Positions 14,615-22,539 of a stretch of 30,772 nt of DNA are shown piece after piece. Within the stretch, counting starts at the first letter, position 1, and each line of letters begins with the position of its first letter. Under the pieces are notes generated by a model. It had not been told where the DNA came from and searched no databases. It worked only from the letters and a program-made list of their open reading frames with translations. Where the stretch lies: the NCBI GenBank assembly GCA_035695045.1, contig DASSEX010000038.1, positions 1-30,772 of the forward strand, read 5' to 3'. A program made the translations under genes and the position numbers. Source of the DNA: DASSKP01 sp035695045. Lineage in GTDB: Bacteria; Actinomycetota; Actinomycetes; JAFAQI01.

Positions 14615-17113
14615 GTGGCAACCTTCACGCGCCGTGCTGCGGTGCTCGCACTGGGAAGTGCAACCGCGCTCATCGCCGGTATCGCCGGCCCGATCGCTTC
14701 AGCCAGCGCCACCGACCCCGTCACGACGCAGGCGGCTCCGACCCTGTTGTCGCCGCTCGACGACCCGTCGACGCCGCTCAAGGACGTCGTCCTCACCTGG
14801 GACACCGTCAAGTACGCGTCCTCCTACCAGGTGCAGATCAGCCCCAACGGCGACTTCACGAACAACGCCGTGAACCTGCCCAACAACGGCGTCACGGTGA
14901 ACGCGCTGTACGAAGTGCCGCTCTCACTGCCGCACGCGGCGTACTACTGGCACGTTCGTGCGCTCGGTTCGGCTGGCGGGCACACGGCGTACAGCGGCTC
15001 GTGGCAGTTCCTCCGCGACTGGGCACCTTCGATCTCGATCCTGCACGCACCGTCAGGCTCTGACCCCACGCTGTCGTGGGCGCCTGTGTCGCGCGCCTCT
15101 CTTTACCGGGTCCGCTTCAGCACGAGGCCGGACTTCAGTGGAGACGACACGCATGTGTGTTACACCGCGGCGACGTCCTTCTCGCCGTACAAGCTCGTGT
15201 CGAACACGGCCGAGAGCCTCCCCGCAGGCGACTGCTTCGACGACGCCAACCTGACGGACGGCCACACGTACTACTGGGAGCTCATCGCCTACGACGATTC
15301 GACCGCTCCCATCCTCAGTGCCGACACCACGCCAGACAGCTCGTTCGAGTGCGCCCAGGCGCAGCCCGAGTGCGACGCGGCCATCGAGAGCGGCCCGTCG
15401 GACGTCTTCACGTTCGCTTCGCAGCACACCGGCACCGCGTCGACCAGCACGGTGACGGGTCTCACGACGACCTGGCACGCGGCCACACTGACGCCAAACA
15501 CATGCAACTCGGGCACCCCGTGCCCCGTCACCCCGACGTTCTCCTGGGACCCGGTCTCGGGCGCAAACTTCTACCGGGTCCACGTCTACCGTGACCCGCT
15601 GCTCAGCAACACCTACCGGGTCTACACCACGGCGCAGACGACGCTGACCCCGCGAGACGACTACTTCGACGCCCAGGCCGGCACGTCGTACTACTGGACC
15701 GTCGAGGCGGGTTGGTGCCGGAACTCCTCAACAGACGACCAGTGCTCCTCGACCCCTCCGGGCAGCCAGCCGAAGAGCCCGTCCTGCCCTTCGCAGACCA
15801 ACGCGACTCCTGCGCCGAGCATCGACCCCGCTGGCCTGACTCCGACGTCGATGGCTGCAGGCAACACCCAGCAGGTCACGCTCACGGGCTCGAACTTCGC
15901 CGCCTCGGCGTGCGTGAGCGCGAGCAACAACGCCGGCCTGATCCAGAACATCTCCGTCAACGGCACGGGCGACACCATCACGTTCGACTACACCGCCCCG
16001 GAGAGTGCGCAGGCCGTGAACTTCACCGTCGTGAACCCGGACGGCGGCACGAGCCAACAGAGCCCGACGCTGCAGGTCACGGGCTCGTTCGACAAGCAGG
16101 TCTTCTGGGCGGTCAGCGGTCTCGCCTCGTTCAACAAGCAGAGCGGGAACGTCCCGCTGCAGCAGCCAGCAGACGGAGCGTCGACGAACGCTCGGTCCGT
16201 CACCTTCCAGTGGGGTGAGTTCCTGCCGAACGGCGGCCAGGGCGCGTACGACGTGCGCAACTACCGCGTGCAGGTGGCCTCGGACTCGCAGTTCGACAAC
16301 GTCACGCTCGACAACGACGCGATCGACATGAACCGCTTCACCGACCCAACAGCTCTCCTGCCGGACGGCCGGTGGTACTGGCGTGTCCAGCCCATCGACC
16401 AGAGCGGCAACCACTTGAAGTGGAGCGCTACTCACTCGTTCACGAAGGACAGCACGCCGCCTGTGTTCACGTTCACCGACGGCAGTCGCGTCGCGACGAC
16501 GGGGCCGCTGCACGTGAGCGTCAACGACGCCACAGTGGACGGCAGCCAGGTGAACAACACGACGCTGAACGTCTTCCCGGTCGTGGGCGGAGGCAGCAAG
16601 GTCGCCGGCACCTGGAAACAGACCGGCACGACGACGTTCACCTTTACGCCCTCGTCACGGCTCGTTCCCGGCCAGACCTATGCCCTCTCGGTGCCGTCCG
16701 GCTCGCCCCTGCAGGATGGCGCGGGCAACACGGCGGTGGCGAGCAGCCGAACGGACCGCGTCGCCGGCAACGTCGACGACAAGAACCCGGCATGGCACTA
16801 CAGCTCCGGTTGGAAGCGGGTCTCGTCGTCCAGCGCCTCGGGTGGCACGTTCTCCCGTGGCGCCAGCGGGTCTACCGCGACCGTCAGGGTCGTGGGCAGC
16901 ACCGTGACTGTCTACGGATGCAAGGCGCCGCACCTCGGTCACATGCGGGTGTCGATCGACGGTGTGACGAAGGCTTCGCCTTCGATGTCGCAGAGCTTCA
17001 CGTCATGTGGCGTCGTCGTCTGGAAGGGCTCGGTCTCCAGCGGCAGCGTCCACACGCTCAAGGTCACCGCGGTCAACGGCAGCGTCGACCTGGACCGGGC
17101 GGCCGTCAGCTAG
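14615..17113 (+). CDS. Secreted multidomain surface protein with fibronectin-III-like repeats (unknown function)
   Basis: The 832-aa product has a Sec-type signal peptide (TRR, hydrophobic core, cleavage after ASA at about residue 32). Four or more beta-sandwich repeats follow, recognisable by recurrent YYW.V.A strands near residues 109, 218, 358 and 586. A TIG/IPT-like segment starts near 418 (VTLTGSNFAASACVSASNN), and an SbsA/Big-5-like Ig domain spans about 612-713 (GLQ-type LQDGAGNTAVAS end). A C-terminal jelly-roll-like domain of about 110 residues begins DDKNPAWHYSSGWKRV. There is no LPxTG motif or C-terminal membrane anchor, so it is probably released or loosely wall-bound, perhaps as an adhesin. 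The start is GTG 14615 with only a weak G-rich ribosome-binding site. It is transcribed against its neighbours, and its last 8 nt overlap the end of aroQ. Confidence 0.85.
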   Translation: MATFTRRAAVLALGSATALIAGIAGPIASASATDPVTTQAAPTLLSPLDDPSTPLKDVVLTWDTVKYASSYQVQISPNGDFTNNAVNLPNNGVTVNALYEVPLSLPHAAYYWHVRALGSAGGHTAYSGSWQFLRDWAPSISILHAPSGSDPTLSWAPVSRASLYRVRFSTRPDFSGDDTHVCYTAATSFSPYKLVSNTAESLPAGDCFDDANLTDGHTYYWELIAYDDSTAPILSADTTPDSSFECAQAQPECDAAIESGPSDVFTFASQHTGTASTSTVTGLTTTWHAATLTPNTCNSGTPCPVTPTFSWDPVSGANFYRVHVYRDPLLSNTYRVYTTAQTTLTPRDDYFDAQAGTSYYWTVEAGWCRNSSTDDQCSSTPPGSQPKSPSCPSQTNATPAPSIDPAGLTPTSMAAGNTQQVTLTGSNFAASACVSASNNAGLIQNISVNGTGDTITFDYTAPESAQAVNFTVVNPDGGTSQQSPTLQVTGSFDKQVFWAVSGLASFNKQSGNVPLQQPADGASTNARSVTFQWGEFLPNGGQGAYDVRNYRVQVASDSQFDNVTLDNDAIDMNRFTDPTALLPDGRWYWRVQPIDQSGNHLKWSATHSFTKDSTPPVFTFTDGSRVATTGPLHVSVNDATVDGSQVNNTTLNVFPVVGGGSKVAGTWKQTGTTTFTFTPSSRLVPGQTYALSVPSGSPLQDGAGNTAVASSRTDRVAGNVDDKNPAWHYSSGWKRVSSSSASGGTFSRGASGSTATVRVVGSTVTVYGCKAPHLGHMRVSIDGVTKASPSMSQSFTSCGVVVWKGSVSSGSVHTLKVTAVNGSVDLDRAAVS

Positions 17114-17549
17114 TCAGCCGAGCCGCCAGGCCACGTAGCGCAAGGCGGTAGGAGTCCAGGCCGAAACCGGCCACGACTCCTACCGCCTTCGCTGCTGTGT
17201 AGGACGTGTGCCGGAACTCCTCGCGCGACAACGGGTTGGACAGATGCACCTCGACGTACGGCACCTTCAGCTCGGCTGCTGCATCCCGGATCGCGACGCT
17301 GCTGTGTGTCCAGGCGGCGGGGTTGAGCACCAGCGCGTCGACTCCCCCGTCGGCGGCCGCGTGAATCCACTCGAGATAGGTCGCCTCGTCGTCGGTCTGC
17401 CGGACCTCCACCTGCAGGCCGAGCGCTGAACCCTCCTCCGTGCACGCGGTGACGAGGTCGTCATGTGTTGCCGTGCCGTAGACGTCCGGCTCGCGCTTGC
17501 CGAGGCGCCCGAGGTTGGGACCGTTGAGCACCAGCACTCGCGCGCTCAC
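17106..17549 (-). CDS. aroQ: 3-Dehydroquinate dehydratase, type II
   Basis: AroQ converts 3-dehydroquinate to 3-dehydroshikimate, the third shikimate step. The 147-aa product has the type II signature VLNGPNLGRLGKREPDVYG, with the flexible-loop Arg and the catalytic Tyr (PDVYG). It also has LEWIHAAADGGVDALVLNPAAWTHSSVAIRDA and VEVHLSNPLSREEFRHTSY, containing the active-site His. GTG 17549 overlaps the aroB stop as GTGA. The 3' end overlaps the convergent surface protein gene by 8 nt. Confidence 0.96.
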   Translation of the reverse strand: MSARVLVLNGPNLGRLGKREPDVYGTATHDDLVTACTEEGSALGLQVEVRQTDDEATYLEWIHAAADGGVDALVLNPAAWTHSSVAIRDAAAELKVPYVEVHLSNPLSREEFRHTSYTAAKAVGVVAGFGLDSYRLALRGLAARLTS

Positions 17550-18631
17550 CGCGCCACCTCCTGATAGGCCCGTTCGAGCATGCCCTCGTCGGGCTGCTCG
17601 AGGATGCCAGGTCGCGCGAGACCGTCCAGCACGACGAAGCGCAAGCGCGAGCCGCGCGACTTCTTGTCGCTGGACATGCCGTCGCGCAACGCCTTCCAGG
17701 AGTTGCCGTCGTACGACGTCGGCAGCCCGACGGACTCGAGGACGCTGCGATGGCGAGCGGCTGTCGCGTCGTCGAGCCGGCCGCTGAGACGTCCGAGCTC
17801 GGCGGCGTAGACCAGGCCGACCGACACCGCGTGGCCGTGCGGCATCCGGTAGCTCTCCGCGCGTTCGATCGCGTGGCCCAAGGTGTGGCCGTAGTTGAGC
17901 GACTCGCGCGGGCCGGCCTCACGCAGATCCTCGGACACGACGCGCGCCTTCATCGCGATCGAGCGTTCGATGAGCTCGCGCGCATGCGGCCCATCCGGAC
18001 GGGTGGCACCGTCCGGATCACTCTCAATGAGACGCAGGATCTCGGGGTCGGCGATGAAACCGGCCTTCACGACCTCCGCCATGCCGTTGACCCACTCGGC
18101 CCGGGGAAGCGTCGCGAGCACGTCGAGGTCGACGAGCACCGCGGACGGCGGATGGAACGCCCCGACGAGGTTCTTCCCGGCGGCCGTGTTGATCCCGGTC
18201 TTGCCGCCGACGGCCGCGTCCACCATGGCCAGCAAGGTCGTCGGCACATGGAAGACACGCACCCCCCGCAGCCACGTCGCCGCGGCGAACCCGACGACAT
18301 CCGTGGTGGCACCGCCACCGACCGCGACCAGCGCGTCGGCGCGGGTGATGCCGGCCGCCGCGAGCTCGTCCCACAGCCGCTCGACGACAGGAAGATGCTT
18401 ACCGGACTCGCCGGCCGGGACATGTAGCTGCACCACCCGGCAGCCGGCGGCTGCGACGGCATCGGTCACCGGATCGGCAAGCCTGTCGAGGCCGGAGGCG
18501 ACCACGACGACGGCCGCCGGCGTCCCGCGCAGCAGCTCTCCGAGCTCGGTGACGACGCCCGGCCCGACGAGGACGTCGTACGGCGACGGACCACCCACCT
18601 CGATCGTCGTGCGCGACGTCGTGTCGGTCAT
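17546..18631 (-). CDS. aroB: 3-Dehydroquinate synthase
   Basis: AroB cyclises DAHP to 3-dehydroquinate using NAD+ and a divalent metal. The 361-aa product shows the NAD-binding VAVGGGATTDVVGFAAATWLRG segment, the HVPTTLLAMVDAAVGGKTGIN motif and KNLVGAFHPP. The metal ligands lie in WVNGMAEVVKAG (Glu), YGHTLGHAIE (His) and MPHGHAVSVG (His). ATG 18631 is chosen because it overlaps the aroK stop as ATGA. An ATG six codons upstream (18649) lies inside aroK and is less likely. Confidence 0.97.
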   Translation of the reverse strand: MTDTTSRTTIEVGGPSPYDVLVGPGVVTELGELLRGTPAAVVVVASGLDRLADPVTDAVAAAGCRVVQLHVPAGESGKHLPVVERLWDELAAAGITRADALVAVGGGATTDVVGFAAATWLRGVRVFHVPTTLLAMVDAAVGGKTGINTAAGKNLVGAFHPPSAVLVDLDVLATLPRAEWVNGMAEVVKAGFIADPEILRLIESDPDGATRPDGPHARELIERSIAMKARVVSEDLREAGPRESLNYGHTLGHAIERAESYRMPHGHAVSVGLVYAAELGRLSGRLDDATAARHRSVLESVGLPTSYDGNSWKALRDGMSSDKKSRGSRLRFVVLDGLARPGILEQPDEGMLERAYQEVAR

Positions 18632-19137
18632 GAGGACCGGTCCAGCCATGCCGCGATCTCGGCTGCGATCTCCGACGGCTCGCGCTCATCGGTGTCGATC
18701 GTGGTGTCCGCAACCTGTTCGTAGAGCGGCCGTCGCGCATCGAGCAGACGCTTCAGCTCCGCGCGCGGGTTGACCACCAGCAGCGGTCGCGTGCGGTTGA
18801 AGCCGACGCGTTCCGATGCGGAGGCCAGGCCGACCTGGAGGTAGACGACGCGGTGTGCGGCCAGGCGTTCACGGGTGGTCGTGTCCAGAACGGCGCCGCC
18901 ACCGAGAGCGAGCACACCGTCGTGCTCGCGCAACGCCCGCTCGACCGCATCGCGTTCGAGCTCGCGGAAGTGGGCCTCGCCGTCCTCGATGAAGATGTCC
19001 ATGACGCTCTTGCCGGCCGCCTGCTCGACGTCCACGTCGGTGTCACGGAACGACAACGACCGCTGCTCTGCCAGCAGAGAGCCGACCGTTGTCTTGCCGC
19101 TGCCGGGCGGCCCGATGAGCACCACGAGCGGCGTCAC
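18628..19137 (-). CDS. aroK: Shikimate kinase
   Basis: AroK phosphorylates shikimate with ATP. The 169-aa product has the P-loop LIGPPGSGKTTVGSLLA, the shikimate-binding FRDTDVDVE (DxD), the FRELERDAV segment with the substrate-binding Arg, the Walker-B-like LALGGGAV, and the lid region NRTRPLL. Length is normal. GTG 19137 overlaps the aroC stop as GTGA. Confidence 0.96.
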   Translation of the reverse strand: MTPLVVLIGPPGSGKTTVGSLLAEQRSLSFRDTDVDVEQAAGKSVMDIFIEDGEAHFRELERDAVERALREHDGVLALGGGAVLDTTTRERLAAHRVVYLQVGLASASERVGFNRTRPLLVVNPRAELKRLLDARRPLYEQVADTTIDTDEREPSEIAAEIAAWLDRSS

Positions 19138-20312
19138 CGCACCACCAGTGACTTGAGATAGCTCTCGAGGTTGCGTCGGGTCTCCTCGACCGAGTCGCCG
19201 CCGAACTTCTCCAAGGCGGCGTCGGCCAGCACCAACGCGACCATCGCCTCGGCAACGATGCCAGCCGCCGGCACGGCACAGACGTCCGAGCGCTGGTTGA
19301 TCGCCTTCGCGGACTCCCCCGTTGCGACGTCGACGGTGTCCAGGGCGCGCGGCACCGTCGAGATCGGTTTCATCGCCGCCCGGACGCGCAGGACCTCCCC
19401 CGTGCTCATCCCACCCTCGGTCCCCCCGGCACGTGCGGTGCGTCGCTGCAAACCGTGAGGGCCCCGTTCGATCTCGTCGTGGGCGACACTCCCCCGTCGG
19501 CGCGCTGTCTCGAAGCCGTCGCCGACCTCGACGCCCTTGATCGCCTGGATGCCCATGAGTGCGGCCGCCAGCCGGGCGTCGAGCCGGCGGTCCCAGTGGA
19601 CGTGGCTGCCCAGACCGGGCGGCAGGCCATGGACGACGACCTCGACGACACCGCCCAGCGTGTCGCCGGACTTCTTCGCATCGTCGATCTCGGCGACCAT
19701 GGCCGCCGAGGTCACCGCGTCGGCACAGCGAACAGGATCCTCATCGATGGCTGCCAACTGCTCCGGCAGCGGTACGACGCCGGCGGGCACCGCGACGGGA
19801 CCGATGGCGACCACATGACTCAGCACCTCGACGCCGAGCGTCTGACGGAGGAACGCCTTCGCCACTGCACCGAGGGCGACGCGTGCGGCGGTCTCCCGCG
19901 CGCTGGCCCGCTCCAGGATGGGCCGGGCGTCGTCGAAGCCGTACTTCTGCATGCCGACGAGGTCTGCGTGTCCCGGCCGCGGCCGGGTCAGCGGCGCCGC
20001 TCGCGCGGCGTCTTCCAGTGCGGCCGGGTCGACCGGGTCGGCGGCCATGACCTCTTGCCACTTGGGCCACTCGGAGTTTCCGACCCGGATCGCCACCGGC
20101 GAGCCGAGAGAGCTGCCGTGGCGTAGGCCACCGAGCACCTCGACGGCGTCCTGCTCGAAGCTCATCCGGGCGCCGCGGCCGTAGCCGGCTCGACGGCGCA
20201 CCAGGTCCGCGACGATGTCGTCAGACGTGACCCGGACGCCGGCGGGCAGCCCCTCGAGGATCGCGACGAGGGCAGGGCCATGCGACTCGCCTGCGGTGAG
20301 CCAACGGAGCAT
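19134..20312 (-). CDS. aroC: Chorismate synthase
   Basis: AroC converts EPSP to chorismate with reduced FMN and no net redox change. The 392-aa product begins MLRWLTAGESHGPALVAILEG. It contains RRRAGYGRGARMSFEQD, the GHADLVGMQKYGFDDARPILERASARETAARVA signature, and the later SHVHWDRRLDARLAAALMGIQAIKGVEVGDGF and GGTEGGMSTGE motifs. ATG 20312 is preferred because the family starts at MLRWLTAGE; ATG 20321 is an alternative. It heads the aroC-K-B-Q operon. Just upstream is the end of the pilus gene block. Confidence 0.97.
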   Translation of the reverse strand: MLRWLTAGESHGPALVAILEGLPAGVRVTSDDIVADLVRRRAGYGRGARMSFEQDAVEVLGGLRHGSSLGSPVAIRVGNSEWPKWQEVMAADPVDPAALEDAARAAPLTRPRPGHADLVGMQKYGFDDARPILERASARETAARVALGAVAKAFLRQTLGVEVLSHVVAIGPVAVPAGVVPLPEQLAAIDEDPVRCADAVTSAAMVAEIDDAKKSGDTLGGVVEVVVHGLPPGLGSHVHWDRRLDARLAAALMGIQAIKGVEVGDGFETARRRGSVAHDEIERGPHGLQRRTARAGGTEGGMSTGEVLRVRAAMKPISTVPRALDTVDVATGESAKAINQRSDVCAVPAAGIVAEAMVALVLADAALEKFGGDSVEETRRNLESYLKSLVVR

Positions 20313-20338
20313 GACACCCATTGTCCATGCTGCGCATG

Positions 20339-20375
20339 CTCGAGGCCCTGCCCGCAACGCGGGCAGGGCCTCGAG
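20339..20375 (-). terminator. Long perfect hairpin closing the pilM-N-O operon
   Basis: Two 17-base arms (20339-20355 and 20359-20375, starting CTCGAGGCCC) pair without a mismatch around an AAC loop. The hairpin lies 10 nt after the PilP-like stop and just before aroC. It has no T tract on the minus-strand side, so termination would depend on the very stable GC stem, as is common in actinomycetes. Confidence 0.7.
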
Positions 20376-20384
20376 GGCGGTCGA

Positions 20385-21104
20385 TCAGCGAACGACGAGG
20401 CGGTTCGCAGCGCCCGGAGCGATGTCCATCGGCGTGCCGTCACCGAACTGGATCGTGGCCTCACCGTTCTGGATGGAGAGGAGCGCGAACCGGTTGGCGA
20501 ACGTCGTACCAGTGGTGCTGCCCGGCTTCGGAGCGAGCACGTTGGAGAACGTCTTCGTGATGAGCGACTTGCCGTTGCTGTATCCGACGACGAACGTGGC
20601 CGACTGCGTGCCGTTCACCTTCACCAGCTCGACCCAGACCGGGTGGTAGGGCCTGACCGTCGATGTGGTGCCCGTCGTCGTTCCCGTGCCGGTGCCCGTA
20701 CCGGTCGAGGTGCCGGTCGTCGAGCCCGTCCCGGTCGCGCCGGAGGACTTCGCCGGAGCCGGAGCGGGAGCCGTGTAGAGCGCCTTGAACGGGTCACGCC
20801 CGACGTGGCCGTTGTACGCCTTCGGCAGCTTGACCGGCTTGGCCGCCGTCGCGTGGGCCTTCTTGGCAGCAGCTGCCGGAACCTTGGCATGCGGCACCAG
20901 GAATCCGGAGCTGTGCGCGCTGCTTCCGCCCTTGGTCAAGAAGAAGCCGGCAACCGCCACAACCAGGACGGCGAGCGCTACGCCGACGACGAGCAGCTTG
21001 CGTCGGTTGTTGGTGTCGTCGACCTCGCCTGCGTCCATCGGCAGAACCGGTGCCGGTGGCTCGGCGAGCGCTGTGCCGCCCATGGGGACCATTTGCTCAG
21101 TCAT
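20385..21104 (-). CDS. PilP-like pilus assembly protein (predicted)
   Basis: No strong family match is obvious for this 239-aa protein. It has a cytoplasmic Pro-rich N-terminus (about 1-36), one membrane span (about 37-57), then an extracytoplasmic part with an Ala/Lys-rich linker and a GRDPFKALY motif near residue 103. A Gly/Thr low-complexity tract follows at about 121-146, and a C-terminal beta-rich domain starts at YHPVWVELVKVNG. The RDPF motif before a small beta domain is typical of PilP/GspC-type proteins, and it follows pilM, pilN and pilO, exactly where pilP lies in proteobacteria. I infer it is the functional PilP counterpart. It is membrane-inserted by a helix instead of a lipid anchor. 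ATG 21104, 12 nt after pilO. Confidence 0.7.
   Translation of the reverse strand: MTEQMVPMGGTALAEPPAPVLPMDAGEVDDTNNRRKLLVVGVALAVLVVAVAGFFLTKGGSSAHSSGFLVPHAKVPAAAAKKAHATAAKPVKLPKAYNGHVGRDPFKALYTAPAPAPAKSSGATGTGSTTGTSTGTGTGTGTTTGTTSTVRPYHPVWVELVKVNGTQSATFVVGYSNGKSLITKTFSNVLAPKPGSTTGTTFANRFALLSIQNGEATIQFGDGTPMDIAPGAANRLVVR
20659..20742 (-). repeat. Low-complexity Gly/Thr coding repeat
   Basis: A run of GT/GG-rich codons encodes alternating Thr and Gly (TGTSTGTGTGTG and similar) in the PilP-like protein. It probably acts as a flexible spacer between the membrane-proximal part and the C-terminal domain. The repeat units are short, and length variation by slippage is possible. Confidence 0.7.
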
Positions 21105-21116
21105 GTCGCCGCGCTC

Positions 21117-21845
21117 CTACTTCGACGTTGCCACGGGGGCAACCTGGGTCGGTGCAGCCAGCGCCGGCGACTCGTAGACGAGTGCGGTGAGGCTCGCTTC
21201 CAATGTGTCCGGAGGGAGCTGCTTGACGGTTGTACCCGTGCTGGAGCTCGCGCCGGATGCGGTCGCAGACGACGCAGTTGGCGCGCCCGGTGCGACAGAC
21301 CACTGCGTGACCCGCATCGCGCGCTTCATCTTCTCGATGGCGGCGAAGAAGCTCTCCACGTTGTAGTAGGAGCCGTTCACCTTGATCACGAGGGAGATCT
21401 GCTCGAGCGGAAGAGCTGCTGCCGCTGCGGACGTGGCGGGCGCAGTTCCTGTCGCCGCAGCTGGCGCGACAGGAGCGACGGTGCCGCCTGCCGCGGTCGC
21501 GGCGAGAGGTGCCGGGGCGGCCGGAGCCATCGACTCCAGGTCCACCCCCGCCGCGTTGGCGGCGGCCGAGAGCTCGCGGATCAGCGCCGGCAGGGCCGGG
21601 TTGTCCGGAACCTTGGCGGCAATCTGGTCCAGCAGCCGTTGCTGAGCCGGGAGGCCCTGCTTCTGCTGCTTGAGCTGGTTGATCTGCGAAAGCAGCTGCG
21701 CGTTGGACGACTGCTGGCTCGCGGCCTGAGTCCGCAACGACGCTGCGTGGTGACGCTGTGGCGAGACTGCCAGGAACCAGCCGGCCGCGAAGACCACGAC
21801 CACGGCGAGCCCTGTCAGCATCGACCACTGACGCATCTTGTTCAT
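21117..21845 (-). CDS. pilO: Type IV pilus inner-membrane alignment protein PilO
   Basis: PilO pairs with PilN to form the inner-membrane alignment complex of the pilus machine. The 242-aa product starts MNKMRQWSML, has one membrane span (about 8-28), a coiled-coil segment rich in Gln/Leu (about 32-70, with QINQLKQQKQ), and an Ala/Pro-rich linker (about 110-150). The ferredoxin-like C-terminal half has the PilO-type pattern ISLVIKVNGSYYNVESFFAAIEKMKRAMRV. ATG 21845 begins 1 nt after the pilN stop, so it is tightly coupled. The assignment rests on topology, this motif and gene order. Confidence 0.87.
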   Translation of the reverse strand: MNKMRQWSMLTGLAVVVVFAAGWFLAVSPQRHHAASLRTQAASQQSSNAQLLSQINQLKQQKQGLPAQQRLLDQIAAKVPDNPALPALIRELSAAANAAGVDLESMAPAAPAPLAATAAGGTVAPVAPAAATGTAPATSAAAAALPLEQISLVIKVNGSYYNVESFFAAIEKMKRAMRVTQWSVAPGAPTASSATASGASSSTGTTVKQLPPDTLEASLTALVYESPALAAPTQVAPVATSK

Positions 21846-21846
21846 G

Positions 21847-22539
21847 TCAGCTCCCCGCCGGCTTCGTGTATCGGCCGGACTTCGCCGCGTCGTTGAGGTC
21901 GACGGACGATGTGAAGTCGTCGACGGTGCGCGGCCCGATAGTCGTTTCGGTCGAGTTGGTGAAGTACGGGTTCGAGAAGCCCTTCTCCTTGGCAAGCGTC
22001 TCGAGCCAGGTGGCGACGTCGTCGTGGCTGAAGGCCACACCGGTGAAGGTCACGTTGCCGATCGCTGACGATGTGGTCGCTGTCGGCGTTGTCGTGGTCG
22101 GAAGTGCGCCTGAGTTCTGCGTGGCAGTCATGTTTGTCAGCCACACGTGGTCCGGGATGCGCAGCGACAGGTCGTTGAGGTACGTCGACCAACGAATCTC
22201 GTCGCCCATCGCCGTGCTGAGCATGGCCTGCTTCGCCGCGACCTGGGTGTAGATGTCCTGAACACTCTGCAGCTGTGACCGCTGCGCCTCGAGTGCGAGG
22301 TTCTGCTGCTTCGCGTCGTCCAACTGCTTCTGCGCGCTCGCAACGCCGCCATGCGCACCCATGTAGAGCACCGCGACAATGGCGACAGCGCCGACGACCG
22401 CACCGCCCATGGCGAGCTGGAAGCGCCGGAAACGCGCCGCCTCGGCGATCTCCGGGGGCATGAGGTTCACCCGCGGCATCACCGGCGCACCGGTGACGAC
22501 CGGAGTGGTCACCTGCCCTTCGACGTTAGGCATGGTCAC
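21847..22539 (-). CDS. pilN: Type IV pilus inner-membrane protein PilN
   Basis: The 230-aa product has a short cytoplasmic N-terminus with the PilM-binding motif PRVNLMPPEI (about residues 22-31), a single membrane span (about 43-62), a coiled coil (about 68-95) and a ferredoxin-like periplasmic-type domain. That domain has the PilN hallmark ISRIP.. region seen as YLNDLSLRIPDHVWLTNM and the VTFTGVAFSHDDVATWLETLAK segment. The NLMPPEI motif is how PilN docks in the PilM cleft. GTG 22539 overlaps the pilM stop as GTGA; an ATG two codons later is also possible. Confidence 0.93.
   Translation of the reverse strand: MTMPNVEGQVTTPVVTGAPVMPRVNLMPPEIAEAARFRRFQLAMGGAVVGAVAIVAVLYMGAHGGVASAQKQLDDAKQQNLALEAQRSQLQSVQDIYTQVAAKQAMLSTAMGDEIRWSTYLNDLSLRIPDHVWLTNMTATQNSGALPTTTTPTATTSSAIGNVTFTGVAFSHDDVATWLETLAKEKGFSNPYFTNSTETTIGPRTVDDFTSSVDLNDAAKSGRYTKPAGS

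Noticed and set aside
18632..18649. Upstream ATG for aroB
   Set aside because: It lies within aroK and has no better ribosome-binding site; ATG 18631 forms the ATGA overlap seen throughout the operon.
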